DNA of 64,000 nucleotides, taken from Epinephelus fuscoguttatus (Eukaryota; Chordata; Actinopteri; Perciformes; Serranidae). Under the pieces are notes generated by a model. That model worked only from the letters and a program-made list of their open reading frames with translations, had not been told where the DNA came from and made no database searches. Numbering within the stretch: position 1 is the first letter of the stretch; each line of letters opens with the position of its first letter. The stretch lies in assembly GCF_011397635.1 (NCBI RefSeq), contig NC_064759.1, forward strand, positions 24,452,428 through 24,516,427, in the 5' to 3' direction. This document shows positions 1 to 13,624 of this stretch, one piece after another. Made by a program: the position numbers and the translations under genes.

Positions 1-2186
<2,186 letters not shown>

Positions 2187-2187
2187 C

Positions 2188-3578
2188 TTAGATAGAAGAA
2201 AAAAGAACTGTGTTAGTAATTGCAGACTTTTTTAAAAAATGTTGTACAGTGATCCTGTATTAGTGTATGGAAAGTATTCATCATCACCGAATGAAGGATT
2301 TATGCTTATTTTGATGTTTACTATTGTAGCTGTTTCATACTTGGGCTTTAAAAGTGTATCTTTATAGTATTTTTATAGTATTTTTTGCATACTACGTTTA
2401 CCTGTGTATACCTACTGTGGGTGAATCTACAACGATGTGCCTATTTCTGTTACAGAAGCCCAAATGCAAGGCCACGTGAGGCCCAAAAAGTGGTGTGTCA
2501 TCCATGGCGTAGTGGCATAATTCACCTCCTGACACTCGAGACCAAACGACTTGACTGTGTCACACACTGCCCTTTAATTCCCCCCCCAGCAACAGTCAGG
2601 CTGGTGAAATGTGATGTGATCCTGGAGTAGTGATCAGCGTGTCTCTTTTCCGACAGCTGGCTCCAAATAGCTAGCACTTACTATAATAAGTATCAGCGTA
2701 TCTACATGGCAATGAATGGAAGGTGGCTAAAAATTAACAGATCACTTATCAATGGTGAGCGGGCAAGACTTGCTTGGTTTCCATTAAACTGGCCTTCAAA
2801 AAACAAACAAACAATACACAGAGAGCTATAGCTTTGAGGTGCTGGAACAAACATATCTCATAAGTGAGGAACTCAACAAAAGCATCCTGTTGCCTCACTT
2901 CTTGGCTCTGACAAAACGTGCAGACTCAGGCAGGAAATTCAATTTTCAGAAGCTGCGAAACACATATTCCACACAAATATTTGATCATATTAGAGAGTGC
3001 ACAACCTTCATATGCTTAACGGTGAAAGCAGAAACTTTAATTTAATGTCCCAGAACTGCTCCAACTAGGACAGACTATTGAATTATCACTCGTTATCCAG
3101 TTGTGTAACACAGAGCAGAAAATGCTGACAAAGTGCTTTTGCTTCACTGCCTGTCTATACGCCCACATCTGAAACTGCCATGTGCAGTGCCCCCAGCCCC
3201 CCCCCCCCAAAAAAAAAGTTCGAACATGATAATAACAGCACTGTGGCCTGTGAAAAATGGATACACATACAGAAGCAGTTTACGTTGCAGTATGGTGAAT
3301 GTTCAGTGTTCTCATATCAGGATCACGTCTGACTGACACTGTTCTTTTAAAGATATGAATATTCATAATCATTCATAGAGCCATTTTGTCTGCAGCCACT
3401 GAACTGTGTGTTTTTTCATAGGGATTCTGCTTCAGCTCGTCATGCCATCATTTGACAGATACCATGCAGGCCTTGCTTATTTGGAAACACCTCTCACATT
3501 TGGCAGTTAGGCTTTCAAAGCAGCGAGCAAGACAGACTACGAAGCCAGGCTGAGAGCAATGCTTATCGAAGGGGTTAC
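2188..3578 (-). other. hspa8 intron 1
   Basis: Inferred intron between the 5' UTR exon and the first coding exon. It includes a C-run followed by an A-run at about 3197-3217. No other gene, snoRNA box pair or transposon boundary was recognised in it. Confidence 0.5.
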
Positions 3579-3700
3579 CTTGTGCTGTCAGATGTTCAAG
3601 ACTTTAGAGTTTACTGAGTTAGAGCGGTGCTTTGTTTTTCGCCCAGCACACGACACTCCTCTCCAGCACTCCTTTCCCTCTCCTGGCAGGCGGACTAAGA
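3579..3700 (-). other. hspa8: 5' UTR exon of hspa8 (inferred)
   Basis: On the minus strand, a TATA box is followed about 30 nt later by a stretch without a good ATG. It ends at a consensus donor, AAG|GTAACC, at 3579. The next acceptor, after a pyrimidine-rich tract, immediately precedes the hspa8 ATG at 2186. A non-coding first exon and a first intron of about 1.4 kb are the known hspa8 layout in vertebrates. The 5' boundary (about 3700) is inferred from TATA spacing only. Confidence 0.6.
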
Positions 3701-3724
3701 GGTCGAGTGTCTCTGCTCTCCAGT

Positions 3725-3789
3725 GTATATAGAGGACTGTACAGGGAGAGCCCATAAGGGTGTCAAGTGACTCCACCAAGGAAAGTTCT
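3725..3789 (-). promoter_or_regulatory. hspa8: hspa8 core promoter: TATA box and heat-shock-element-like site
   Basis: A TATATA core at 3726-3731 lies about 30 nt upstream of the inferred transcription start. About 50 bp further upstream, at 3780-3789, is GGAAAGTTCT, which matches the two-unit heat shock element nGAAnnTTCn exactly. Only two pentamers are visible, fewer than the three or more typical of strongly inducible hsp70 promoters. That fits a constitutive gene with modest heat response, but this last point is inference. Confidence 0.5.
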
Positions 3790-4200
3790 AGGCCCGTGTT
3801 TTGGCTCATTGACTGGATTTCCTAGAATGAAAGCTTGCTGTTGTTACTAGTGTAGCTATCTGCTAGCTGGGCTAAACGAACCAACAAAAAGTAAAATAAA
3901 AAAATGTTAATGATGATGAAGCTTTGATTTGGCAAACTAAACATGTTGTCACTAATTTGAGAGCAGTACTCTGAAAAAAGTAGTTCCTGAAAATAGACAA
4001 TGTTCACATGTTCAGTTGCCCTCGCTGCTGGGACATTGAACAGTACACAGTATAACTTTATTCAAAATACTTTTTAACCATTGTGATTGTAAAAGGCCCC
4101 CTACTGCAGATGTTATTTGCAGTGTATGACCTTAAATAGACAGATCACATTATTGTCTCACTTCAGAGACACAAATTGTTAGCAGTGATTTGTTTTGTGG

Positions 4201-5470
4201 GGTGGTTGTGGCTCAGGATGTAGAGCAGGTTGTCAATCAAAGGTCCAGTATGTAGAATTTATGGGTATCTATTACCAGAAATGGAATATAATATCTAGAA
4301 ATTTGTTTTCATTGGTTTATAATTACCTGAAAATGTTATCTTAGAATGAGCTGTTTATGTCTACACAGGGAGAAGGTCTTCTTCTACAGAGACTGCCATG
4401 TTGTTCTACAGGAGCTAAGAACGGACAAATCAAACACTGGTTCTAGAAAGGGCCATTCTCGTCAATCACCATAGTTCTCCCTACATGCTTGTCCGGACTT
4501 AACCACACTTGCAGACTTCTGGACCGGGAAGTCTACGTGTGTTCCTGGGAAGTTTTGGAGTGCTGAGGGCTGTCCAGTCCACATTGGGCCTCAAGTGGAC
4601 CTTATGCAGACTTCCAGAGAGTTCGTGAAGGGTGCAGACTTTACCAATTCATTGCAATGTGGACATGATGTAGTTTTTTTCGATTGCTGACTCAAAAATC
4701 AAAACATATGAATGCATAAAATAGTTACTGGTAGTTATTAGAATACTACTTGATTCTTGTAGGACAGAAATAATATTCAGCCACATCATGATACCAAAAT
4801 ATGTAGAAGTATAGGTTATCAAAATGAATTTTGTTATTGCAGTCTAACCCTGTAGGCTGCACAGTGTAATGCCAAATATGTAGGCTAGAAAATTGGTCAT
4901 TATAGTCTGGTCCTTATATACAACAGGGACAGATGAGCAGACACTATTTATCAACTTGTGTGAGAAATATGACAGCGGCGATTGTACATGACTGTAGTTG
5001 TTGCTTGAACATTTTTACTGCAATGAATGAAACAGACTTGAGGCCTGTCTATCAGAGGCTTGCAGTCCTCGCAGACGTCACGTGTTGACAGTGAACATAC
5101 CACAGTACATATGACTTCAGTCCACAAGTGCTTAGTCTGCAAGTCCCTAGGGTGGACATTTGGATTCAGCTTTGTCACATGGGAGATATTTCAGTTCTGC
5201 AACCTCACCACTATTTGCTACTAAATCCTACACACTGGACCTTTAAATTGCAGGAGTGGAAGTTTGATTCCCAACTCCTCCAGTTCTCTTCTCCTGTCCA
5301 CATATTTGAGTGTCCTTGAGCAATACGCTGAACCCCAAGTTGCTCTGCTGCTGTCTGTCCATATGTGTGAATGAGATGCAGAAATTGTAAAGCACTGTAT
5401 GTTTGAATAACTGTGGTTTCAAAAAGCCACGTACTTTGTATCTCTAGAGAACTGTATTCTTTTGCATTCC
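4201..5470 (+). repeat. tRNA-derived SINE, split by a nested TIR element
   Basis: The left part (about 4201-4238) has an A-box-like start, GTGGCTCAGGATGTAGAGCA. The right part (about 5245-5470) resumes with a B-box-like GAAGTTTGATTCCCAACTCC. A common teleost SINE body follows, with TGTCCTTGAGCAATACGCTG and AACCCCAAGTTGCTCTGCTG. The two halves join into one SINE when 4239-5244 is removed. No coding potential. Confidence 0.7.
4239..5244. mobile_element. Non-autonomous TIR transposon inserted in the SINE
   Basis: The left end reads AAAGGTCCAGTATGTAGAAT. The reverse complement of the right end reads AAAGGTCCAGTGTGTAGGAT, so the terminal inverted repeats match at 18 of 20 positions. It is about 1.0 kb with no transposase reading frame. 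The superfamily is not assigned because no clean target-site duplication was seen. Confidence 0.7.
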
Positions 5471-5642
5471 TATATTTCAAATTCAGCGTCAATTATTTTT
5501 GTATCTCTGTTGACCTGTGGTTGGTTGGTAATATGAGGGGTTTGTCATTCAAAGCATGAACCAAAATTCAACTACTAAAAGTCAGTGCTAACGTCCTGTG
5601 TTATGTGAGGTGTATAAGAAAACAGTACTCATTCGTCAGTAG

Positions 5643-6210
5643 TTTTATTGAGGTATCATTTAATGTCATCAACATTGCGTGTGTGTTTTGTTCTCTATAA
5701 AGACACCGCTGGATTTCCTTCCCCTTATGGTACGGTGCCTCTGCAAGAGCTCAAAACCTGGACGTCTATTCTTGTTGCATAGGCCTTTCTGCCACATAGG
5801 CCATATATAACTGCGGTTTGTTAAAGACACCACCTGTTGCAACACGCCAGATCTTCACACACGCCTGTTGAGTAGTTGTTTTCTCGTAGCAGTTGGATAT
5901 TGCATAACCCAGGAGAATAAGTCCTTTAGAGCGTGGATTTTCATGTCCATGAGCTTAAGCTTTTCATATTCAGGGCAGTCCAGGAGAGCAACCAAAAATA
6001 ACTCACAGTTGGTGTCGGTCAACTGTCTTACAATAAATATTTTACATTTATAATAACACAGCAGATCAAATTTAAGGTAAGCAGCTGTCAGTGTGTTTCC
6101 CTCAGAAATAAAAACTAAGACAAAGACAACTCCAAACAGGGATTATATATGTCCCTTGTTAAAAAAACATTTCAGTTTCATTGCAGTCTTTGACATTTAA
6201 ATAGCAGCTA
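5643..6210 (-). other. Probable 3' UTR of the TBC gene
   Basis: Stretch directly after the TGA stop at 6211. It has no reading frame or repeat boundary that I recognise. It ends near AATAAA on the minus strand (5643-5648). The extent is inferred. Confidence 0.4.
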
Positions 6211-9200
6211 TCACTTTAAAACAAGTAAACTACGGAGTTGATAAAGAAAGTCCTCTCCTTTGCTCTTGTGTGCTCTGCAGCGCCCATTCATATAGTCCCA
6301 GGCACAGCGCTTGCAGTAGTTGTACAGATGGTGCTCTGCTTTCTTCAGTGTGCTGTTCAGGTCCAACGTTCCCTGAAGGCTGCACGAAAAGGCAAAGGTT
6401 AACCAACACATTCATTAACAAACACATAATCCATTTTTCTGTGATGAAATGCTCACGTCTTAGCACACAGACTAACCTGCTGGTAAACTGGATGAGCTGT
6501 ACGTCATCTCGGCATCGCAGCAGAGACTCTCTGTTCTCTAACAGGATGGCTGCGCAGATGAAGAGCTCAAAGGTGAAGTCAGTGTTGATGGCCTGCAGCT
6601 CTGACTCCGAACTGTCCTCTGCAGAAACATATTGACACACTGAAGTCAGACATCTCACAGAGGTAACTATACCTCCACATTCAGCCTTGTTTATTCTGCC
6701 AACTCAAGCTCTTTGTTTCACCTGTGCTGGAGTGCTTTGCCAGCCGTTCCTGATAACGGGCTCGGTCTACTTGCTGGGAGATAAGCTCCAGGTGGTCACA
6801 GCTCAGGATCTCAAACAAACGTAGTGCGTCGCTGTGTTCAAACTCCCTCTGGAAACCCAGCAGCAGCCACCTTAAAAGTCGCACAACACATGCACTCACA
6901 CATGAAACAATATATAAAATCCATGGACATGAAGCAGCACTATGCAGCTTTTTTTATTCACCTGTCCAAAGCTTTACTTTGATTGATTGATTCTAATATT
7001 GATTCTAATATTTCTACATGTTCCTGTGTTTTTAGTGTGCGGTTGTTTGGCTGTAACTTTCTGTGTGCTGCTCTCTTGGCCAGGTCTTCATTTTAAACGA
7101 GATTGTGGATCTCACGTGACTTACCTGGTTAAATATGGGTTAAAAAAAAACATCTGAAATAGAGAATAAAAATACAGGATGATATTAAAGATCTGCAGAT
7201 ATTTACCTGTGGCAGAAGGTGAAGCTCTCCATGCTGTCTGTGACCAAATGAGCATACAGCTGAGGGTCCAGTTCCTTCAATAGGGCGGCCTCCAACTCTA
7301 AAAGACATGAAACACAACACTTTAATATGATTAAACTGCAGAATCTTAACTTATTTTTAGATTTGCAGTGAACTCTGTGGTGGCTAAACTGGGTCAAATT
7401 TGGGCAAGACCAGTAAAACCACTGTAGAATAACTGAGAAAAAATAACAACCTTCACATTTTCAATTTTCTTTCAGTGTAAACAAGTACAAGTACATTTTA
7501 AAAAACATGTATCTGTTTACATAAAAGATGATGAACAGTTTTGGCTGTACTTCAGCTGTAGGATTCCACCAAAAGTAGAATGTTGCACAATATTCAATAT
7601 CTTTACATATGACCACAATATGAGGACTGTATTCTGGACACGGTGGCATTTTACATAAAGTAGAGTACTCATTTAACTTGGTCCTGAAAGCTGCACCTCT
7701 TGGCCCTCACAGCTGCTTCAAGATTAGGTGTGCAAAGTCATCTAGTGGGCTGGATTGGACCCTTTGGGGGGCCGGTTCTGGCCCCCAGGCTGTATGTTTG
7801 ACACCCCTGGACTAAACCTCTCATAACAAAAGCTTTGTTCCCTGGTCTTGACGGATTTTATTACATTAGTCCAGTGTTTTTTTTGTGTTTCGGCACAGTC
7901 TATTTTGTTCATATTTTGCATGTTTTTTCCTGAATGCCTGATCTAGCATCAAGCTTCTCATAAATGGAAAAATAAAGACATGTCAGATTTTTGAATAAAC
8001 TAATCAGTCCAATATACAGCAAGAGAAAACCCCCAAACACTTGTACAATAATATACACAATCAGTGTTGGAAAGTTACTGAGCACAATACTTTCAAATGA
8101 ATTAATGTCATTAATTTCGAATGCACATATTTTACTTGTAACAGGCATATTTCTACACTGTGGTACTGCTACTTTTACTGAAGTAAAAGTACTTTTTCCA
8201 CCACTGTATACAATATATACTGTGACAGACTGGAATTATTGCTTTTGAGTCAATGTCTTTGTTTCACCACTAGAGGTCCTAAATCTTTTCTTGCAGTTAC
8301 ATTTAGGAACAAATCTCATCTCACTCCATATAAATCCTGGACACACAACATGTGTAACACATGAGGTTGCATTTATTCATCCCACCTATTTTTCTGTGCA
8401 GACCATCAGCCCTGAAGTCCTTAGAGAACTTCTCCATGTAGCAGGAGAAACTCCAGAAGGTGTCGACCTCCGAGTCGAGAACCTCCAGGAACCGGCTGCA
8501 CAGGTCATTCATTCCTTGGGCATAACTGACCTCTGGATCAACAAACGAGACAAGACAAGTGGTGCACAAACAGCAAACAATGACTTTAACTGCACAACAC
8601 ACAGTCTCTATTGTTGTCTGCTCTTGTCAGTGTCAATAAACCTGAGGTGTGCTTGTTCTTGTTGTTTACCTGGATGAAAAGCAGCGTAAGTGATGAGGAT
8701 ATCTCTCAACACCAGCAGATTGCCCGAACCTTCATCCCTGCGGACACATGAGGGAGCACAGTTAGTTGAACAAATTAGAAACGTATTTGATGAGCACTAT
8801 GTAGAGATAGCAGCTTCCTTATGCCTCTGTAGTGGGGATACTCAACTGACTTTGCCCAGGGGCCACTTTTGCAAACTGACAGGAGGCCAGGGGCCAGTTT
8901 CTATAATTTGAGGATATCTGGGGCTTAGCCTGGACCTCTGTCAGGGGATCAAGTGGATCCTCCTTTGGCAATTTTTGATAATTCAAGCTCTATTTTGATG
9001 CTTTTTTCTAATGCACTTGTCATCTTATTAACATTCAAAGTCCGAGTGTGAATCAATTTATTTTCATGGTGAACTCGAAAATGGTCGGTGTGCCACACTG
9101 CACCCTATCAGGCCAGATTTGGACTGCAGGCCATTAGTTTCAGTATCACCGCTCAGTAGTTATAAAAATTATCCACAGAAACATAACATACGATGACAGT

Positions 9201-12200
9201 TGCTCCCTCATATTTATAGTGCATTTAACAATGAACAAAGATTTATTTTTTCTACGAGAGAAATACAAAATTAGTTAAATTAGTTTACTTGATAGATTTT
9301 ATTCTTTAATATACTTTCAGCACTTCATGAGTGCTTATACAGTAAGTGATACAAATTTGCTTATTCAAGCAGCCACAATTTAAAATTGAGCTCTCCACTG
9401 TTCATTTTTAATTTATGTTAGGGCTACACAATATGAGGAAAATATGCAATGACGTTGTTAAATATTTTGTTAACAATACAAGGGTACTTCTGCTGCTTTC
9501 AGTATACTGCTAAAATACAACACATTGCTCGCTGCATTAAAAAATCTAAGGAAATTATTTCCAACACAGTTTTTTTGAAGGAACTTCACACTAAGCTGAA
9601 ATGCAGTTTTCTACTGAGACTCTCTTTCAAATACCTCAAGTGCAATATCAAGTACCTGAGTGCAACACTGCAGGCTTTCGGAATATGTTAATCATGCAAG
9701 ATGACATCCTGATGAGGATTTAAAAACAGACAAACAAAAAACAGAAAGAAAGAAAGAGATTGTGTAGCCCTACTATATGTAAATTATTTCAGTATTGTAC
9801 CAACACGTTTGTATTTAGGAGAAGCAGTCAGGCTGGTACTGCAGCCCTGAGGGGGAGGAGACAAAATGTCTTGGTTGCTCCAAAATCAAGTTTGGCCTGT
9901 TTATTCTCTCCAGTGTTGATCTAAATTCAGAGCAACTCACAGCTCACTGGACTTTATACTCTTTGAATTAAATACCAAACTTTTTTTTTGTTAACATGTG
10001 GAAAATGCTGATAGCCTGTACACGGCTGGTTGTAAAGTTTAAGCTAGTAAGACTTACAGCCTAATGCGGGGGAAGCAAAACGTGAGATACTTACGTAACT
10101 AAGGGCTGTGTAATAATATTGGTAGGAATCCTTGCTCCTTGTAAATATTACAAACTTGATGCAGCCTTAAAACTTACTGTCTTGAACAATAATTTACCAC
10201 AGTCTATCACTGTTTGTTTTCCTCTGTGGGTCAAATGAAGTGAGCAGAAACAGACTAATCCCCTTTAGCTGCTTAAAACAAAATGTCTGGATGTTTACTC
10301 CCACAAACCTCATGTCATGGGACTGGAAGTGGATTCCACACACGTATCTTAAGTATAGCAAATAACAGCACAACAATGGTTAAATATTACTCACTGGTAA
10401 TAGCTCAGGTCTCTGTTAGTTCTAGGCACATCCTTGTCAATGATTCTTGTGGCTTCCCGCAGCTCCTCTTGGTCGAACGTGACCCGCTCAAACAATATCT
10501 GGTAATGGGAAGGAAATATGTTTGACCACCAGTGGTCTGTGTGTCAAGTCAAATAAAATTTATTTATAGAGCCCCAAACCACACATTACAAGTATGGCTC
10601 AAGTGGCTTTACAATACGAACAGCATAGAGTCCTTTGACCATTGAAAAACCCAACACCTTGCTCTTGCACTTGAAAAGGGAATAATAATGTACAGTATGG
10701 GCTGTAAACTTGTGTCAGGTCATTCTGTTGAAGCTGCATGTGAAGTATGATTGTGAATACACAAATATATCGGTGCTTCTTAAGTGCACACACTCTCCAG
10801 ACACAGGTGCTTAAGAATTCAGCAAGTACAGAAAGATCAAATGATACCATATGTAAATAAGCCATGAAGTATTTGTTTAACATAATAAGATCCTGTTGCG
10901 TAATATCCCTAAACATACTTCACTCCTCCCACTTTAAACACTTCCACCACACAAAGACAAAGAAAATATATTTAATGAAACTGCGGAAATCTAAAGCAGA
11001 AATGCACTGGATAGAAAAACAGAAAATAAAGAAGGTAAAATTCAGCACTATATTTGACTCATCTGACCTGTGCCTGAAGCTCCAAGAAACCCAGTCTGTC
11101 TCTGATCTCCTCAGACTGATCCTGGGTCTGTTGCTGGGCCTGTGCCTGCCTCTGGTCAAAGTACCTGACTGCTGCAACCAGCTCAGCTGGAGTGGAGACA
11201 GGATCATGAGGTCACAGACGTTTTAAAAGACAGAAAGTAGGGCAGAAAAAAAGAGAGAATAAAACGCTGAGGCAGCTGAGAGACATATGACTTCCTTCAT
11301 TGTGTTGGTGCATGTTTGAGCTTTTACCATCAGTGCCGTTGAGGTGCATCCGCACTGCCGAGGGAAGAAACTGCTGCCATTTTCTCTTCATGACCCGATA
11401 ACGTATGACCATCTGCTCCTGCAGCAGAGAGCGCTCTAATGCTGTAGAGCTGCACGGGTACATCCCAAACAGGAAACGCCACACCAGGCCACGCTCAGAG
11501 GGACACACGCCACCTGGACGGGGATTGAAAAAATTTTGATCATTTATAGTCGTCGATATGAGCATCATAAGCTCAAGTTGAAAGGTTATTTGAGCTAATA
11601 TCATTCAGTTAAACCAATCTTCACCAGACCAAAACAAACATTGAACAGATCACATTGAGAATTGCAGCTGAGAAAACAGAGAATTTTTAAGACGCGGATT
11701 GATTGCCAATCCAAATTTGGTGAACTTTACCCTGCTTCCATCAGGATTTAAGACGAGGATTTATCTTATGTAATGTTTTGCTCTGCAGGTTCTTTAATCT
11801 TTGGTTTCCATGCTTCCATGTAGGGGTGGAATGTGCATTAAGGTCAAAAGGCCAAACGAAGGAGGGTGAGTCCACATTCCTGCTCATATGATAGATTCAA
11901 AGTGATGCTTAACCCCAGCGAGAACTCTTCTGTGTAGATGTCTGTTGTCCTGTGCTTGGTGCCCAATCAGCATGCCAAGTTAGTGCCAGGACCAGCTGAG
12001 CGACAGTCTGGGGATTGTGTTTATAGGCTCGTTCAACACATGTAGCCTATACACAGGGGCCACTTCTGAAACACTAATCCAGATGTGTCCTCATTGCTGA
12101 TCTTCACACACTTCACTGAATGTTCTCGTCTGGCTGGTGAATCTCATGTGATTTTATTCTGCTTCTCGGAAATCTCACAAACCATAAATAGTTATCGGTG

Positions 12201-12977
12201 TAGTCACGCTGGACTTCTGTGCTCCAGGGGGTCAGAAGCACAACGCAATGTTGGATTTTAGAGAATGGGCTGACTATGGCTCAGCTAATGTCCGGAAGCA
12301 AAGCATCACTTGACTTCCTCTAGGTCTGCAGGAATGGTCACTGATGTGTCTGATAATAATAATCCCTATTGAAGAATTTACTGCAACAGCAAGACAGTGT
12401 TCATCTTGAAAAACCATATAGATTATATAGTTTTATAAGTGCGTGACAAGCACTTTTATGTCACACCACAATGCAGAAATATGAATAACCTCTCAAATAT
12501 GATTTTCACTGGATTAAACATTTCTAAATGGGCATTATGGGATTATTAGAGATTTATTTTTGGCCTGCTGTGACCTCACAATCATTAGTTTCTACTGCAT
12601 TAATTCAAACTGAGCCAGTGACAAATACTTATGTTGCATGCCAAATTATTGCACATGAATGAAGACAAAGTTGTCTTGAATGCTATGCGAGGTCAAGCTG
12701 TATAAATTCCACATATTTATGAATTACATAATATTCTAGATAGATAGATAGATAGATAAATAATACCGTTTTTGAAAATATGCATCCTCAGTCTTGACTC
12801 GTCCACCCTGCCCTCAGCGTCCATGACTCCAGGTAAGGTGAGACGTGCTGTGGACAGAGCAGGACAACTGAGAGCTGCTACTCCTCCCCGACAGCGGACA
12901 TCTGCCTGCTGACTGTCCGGTGATCTCGTCTCCTCTCCCGCTGCCTGCCGCGGACACCCGTGATCCACATCCTCCAT
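6211..12977 (-). CDS. TBC domain Rab GTPase-activating protein, TBC1D25-like
   Basis: Predicted Rab-GAP: it speeds GTP hydrolysis by a Rab protein on endomembranes. Ten exons on the minus strand: 12977-12767, 11513-11328, 11186-11068, 10498-10395, 8737-8670, 8532-8386, 7297-7207, 6870-6722, 6618-6477 and 6379-6211. They sum to 1386 nt, 461 codons plus TGA, with every phase consistent. The TBC domain starts around residue 75 with GLVWRFLFGMYP. The arginine finger IxxDxxR is seen as IDKDVPRTN (exon 4). The glutamine finger YxQ is seen as SYAQGMND (exon 6). Both are intact, so it should be catalytically competent. A glutamine-rich stretch (exon 3) lies between the domain start and the arginine finger. 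Spacing of motifs and the RWLLLGFQREF helix resemble TBC1D25, but the C-terminus is shorter and I do not assign a symbol. The start is the first in-frame Met of exon 1; a Met 49 codons further in (12830) is an alternative. The AATAAA at 5643-5648 (minus) is a possible poly(A) signal. Confidence 0.88.
7690..7812 (-). repeat. hAT-like transposon end fragment in TBC intron
   Basis: Read on the minus strand the right edge is CCAGGGGTGTCAAACATACA, a terminal sequence common in teleost non-autonomous hAT elements, followed by a CCCCC-rich body. The other end was not found. Confidence 0.45.
8062..8206. mobile_element. 145-bp hAT-like MITE in TBC intron
   Basis: The left terminus is CAGTGTTGGAAAGTTACT. 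The reverse complement of the right terminus is CAGTGGTGGAAAAAGTACT. The flanking 8-mers TACACAAT (8054-8061) and TATACAAT (8207-8214) agree at 7 of 8 positions. This matches the 8-bp target duplication of hAT elements. No coding capacity. Confidence 0.7.
8830..9150 (+). repeat. Dispersed element, copy 1 (related to 22595-22925 in opposite orientation)
   Basis: It contains GGGGATACTCAACTGACTTT near the left edge, GGGGCCA blocks, and GCCAGATTTGGACTGCAGGC near the right edge. The same blocks occur reverse-complemented at 22.6-22.9 kb (for example TGGCCCGC and TGACCCCCAGG). Both are about 330 bp. It is probably a non-autonomous hAT, but the class is inferred. Confidence 0.5.
9151..10394 (-). other. 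TBC gene intron sequence, AT-rich
   Basis: Intron between TBC exons 4 and 5. No gene or clear repeat boundary was recognised beyond the element ending at about 9150. Confidence 0.5.
10540..10660 (-). repeat. LINE 3' end fragment
   Basis: On the minus strand it runs from AAAGCCACTTGAGCCATACT to GGGCTCTATAAATAAATTTT and then into a TTGACTTGACAC end. This is a typical teleost LINE 3' tail with a poly(A)-like signal and short 3' repeats. No coding part remains. Confidence 0.55.
11514..12766 (-). other. TBC gene intron 1
   Basis: Sequence between coding exons 1 and 2. A short GATA run sits at about 12739-12757 beside the exon 1 donor. I see no other gene. Confidence 0.5.
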
Positions 12978-13300
12978 CTCTGCCCGCAGTCCTGGCGATC
13001 ACAGCGCGCACGCACAGGTGAAGGAGTAGTGTTATTTAGTTTGTTGCATCCACGGAGCCTCAGCACGCTGTCATCCTGCTGCACACTACCCACTGCTCCT
13101 TATACAGCGCGTCTCTTCCCGAAAGCCATATGGAGCTGAGAGCAGCCAGGACAGGACCGAGCTCTGCCAACAGGAGTCGACTCAAGTTCACAAAACTTGT
13201 TGAATGAGTTTCAGCGAACCGTTTGCAGCCCCGTTGAGTCTCATCTGGCCATCTGGGAGTCATATGACTGCACCTTGAGATCCGAGTTTGGCCCACATTC
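12978..13300 (-). promoter_or_regulatory. 5' UTR and promoter region of the TBC gene
   Basis: It is GC-richer than its surroundings and contains several CG dinucleotides (for example ACAGCGCGCACGCACAGG at about 13000-13017). It lies immediately upstream of the first coding exon. No TATA box is evident, so a CpG-type promoter is inferred. Confidence 0.4.
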
Positions 13301-13624
13301 CAGGTGGACTACAGAGCCAAAGTTCACAGAGGAGTTGTGAGCATGTCTCACTCCACCTAGTGGCTTCATTTAACAGCACCAAGCACCAAAAGTTAAATTC
13401 CAGGAGTGGCTCTGACAGACAGGACAAAACATATTCATGTAGAACAGACACAATCATCCCTCTTTATTCTAGTATTATTTAATTTTTAGAGGAACAGACA
13501 TGGGGCACTTGCTGCTTGCCATTTTACTCATCCACTCATGTACGTGGGTATGTGTGGGTTATTTCTATAGTTCCATGGATGGATTAATGAATGGGCCTAC
13601 CAGACCCCCCCCCGCCTTCATGTG

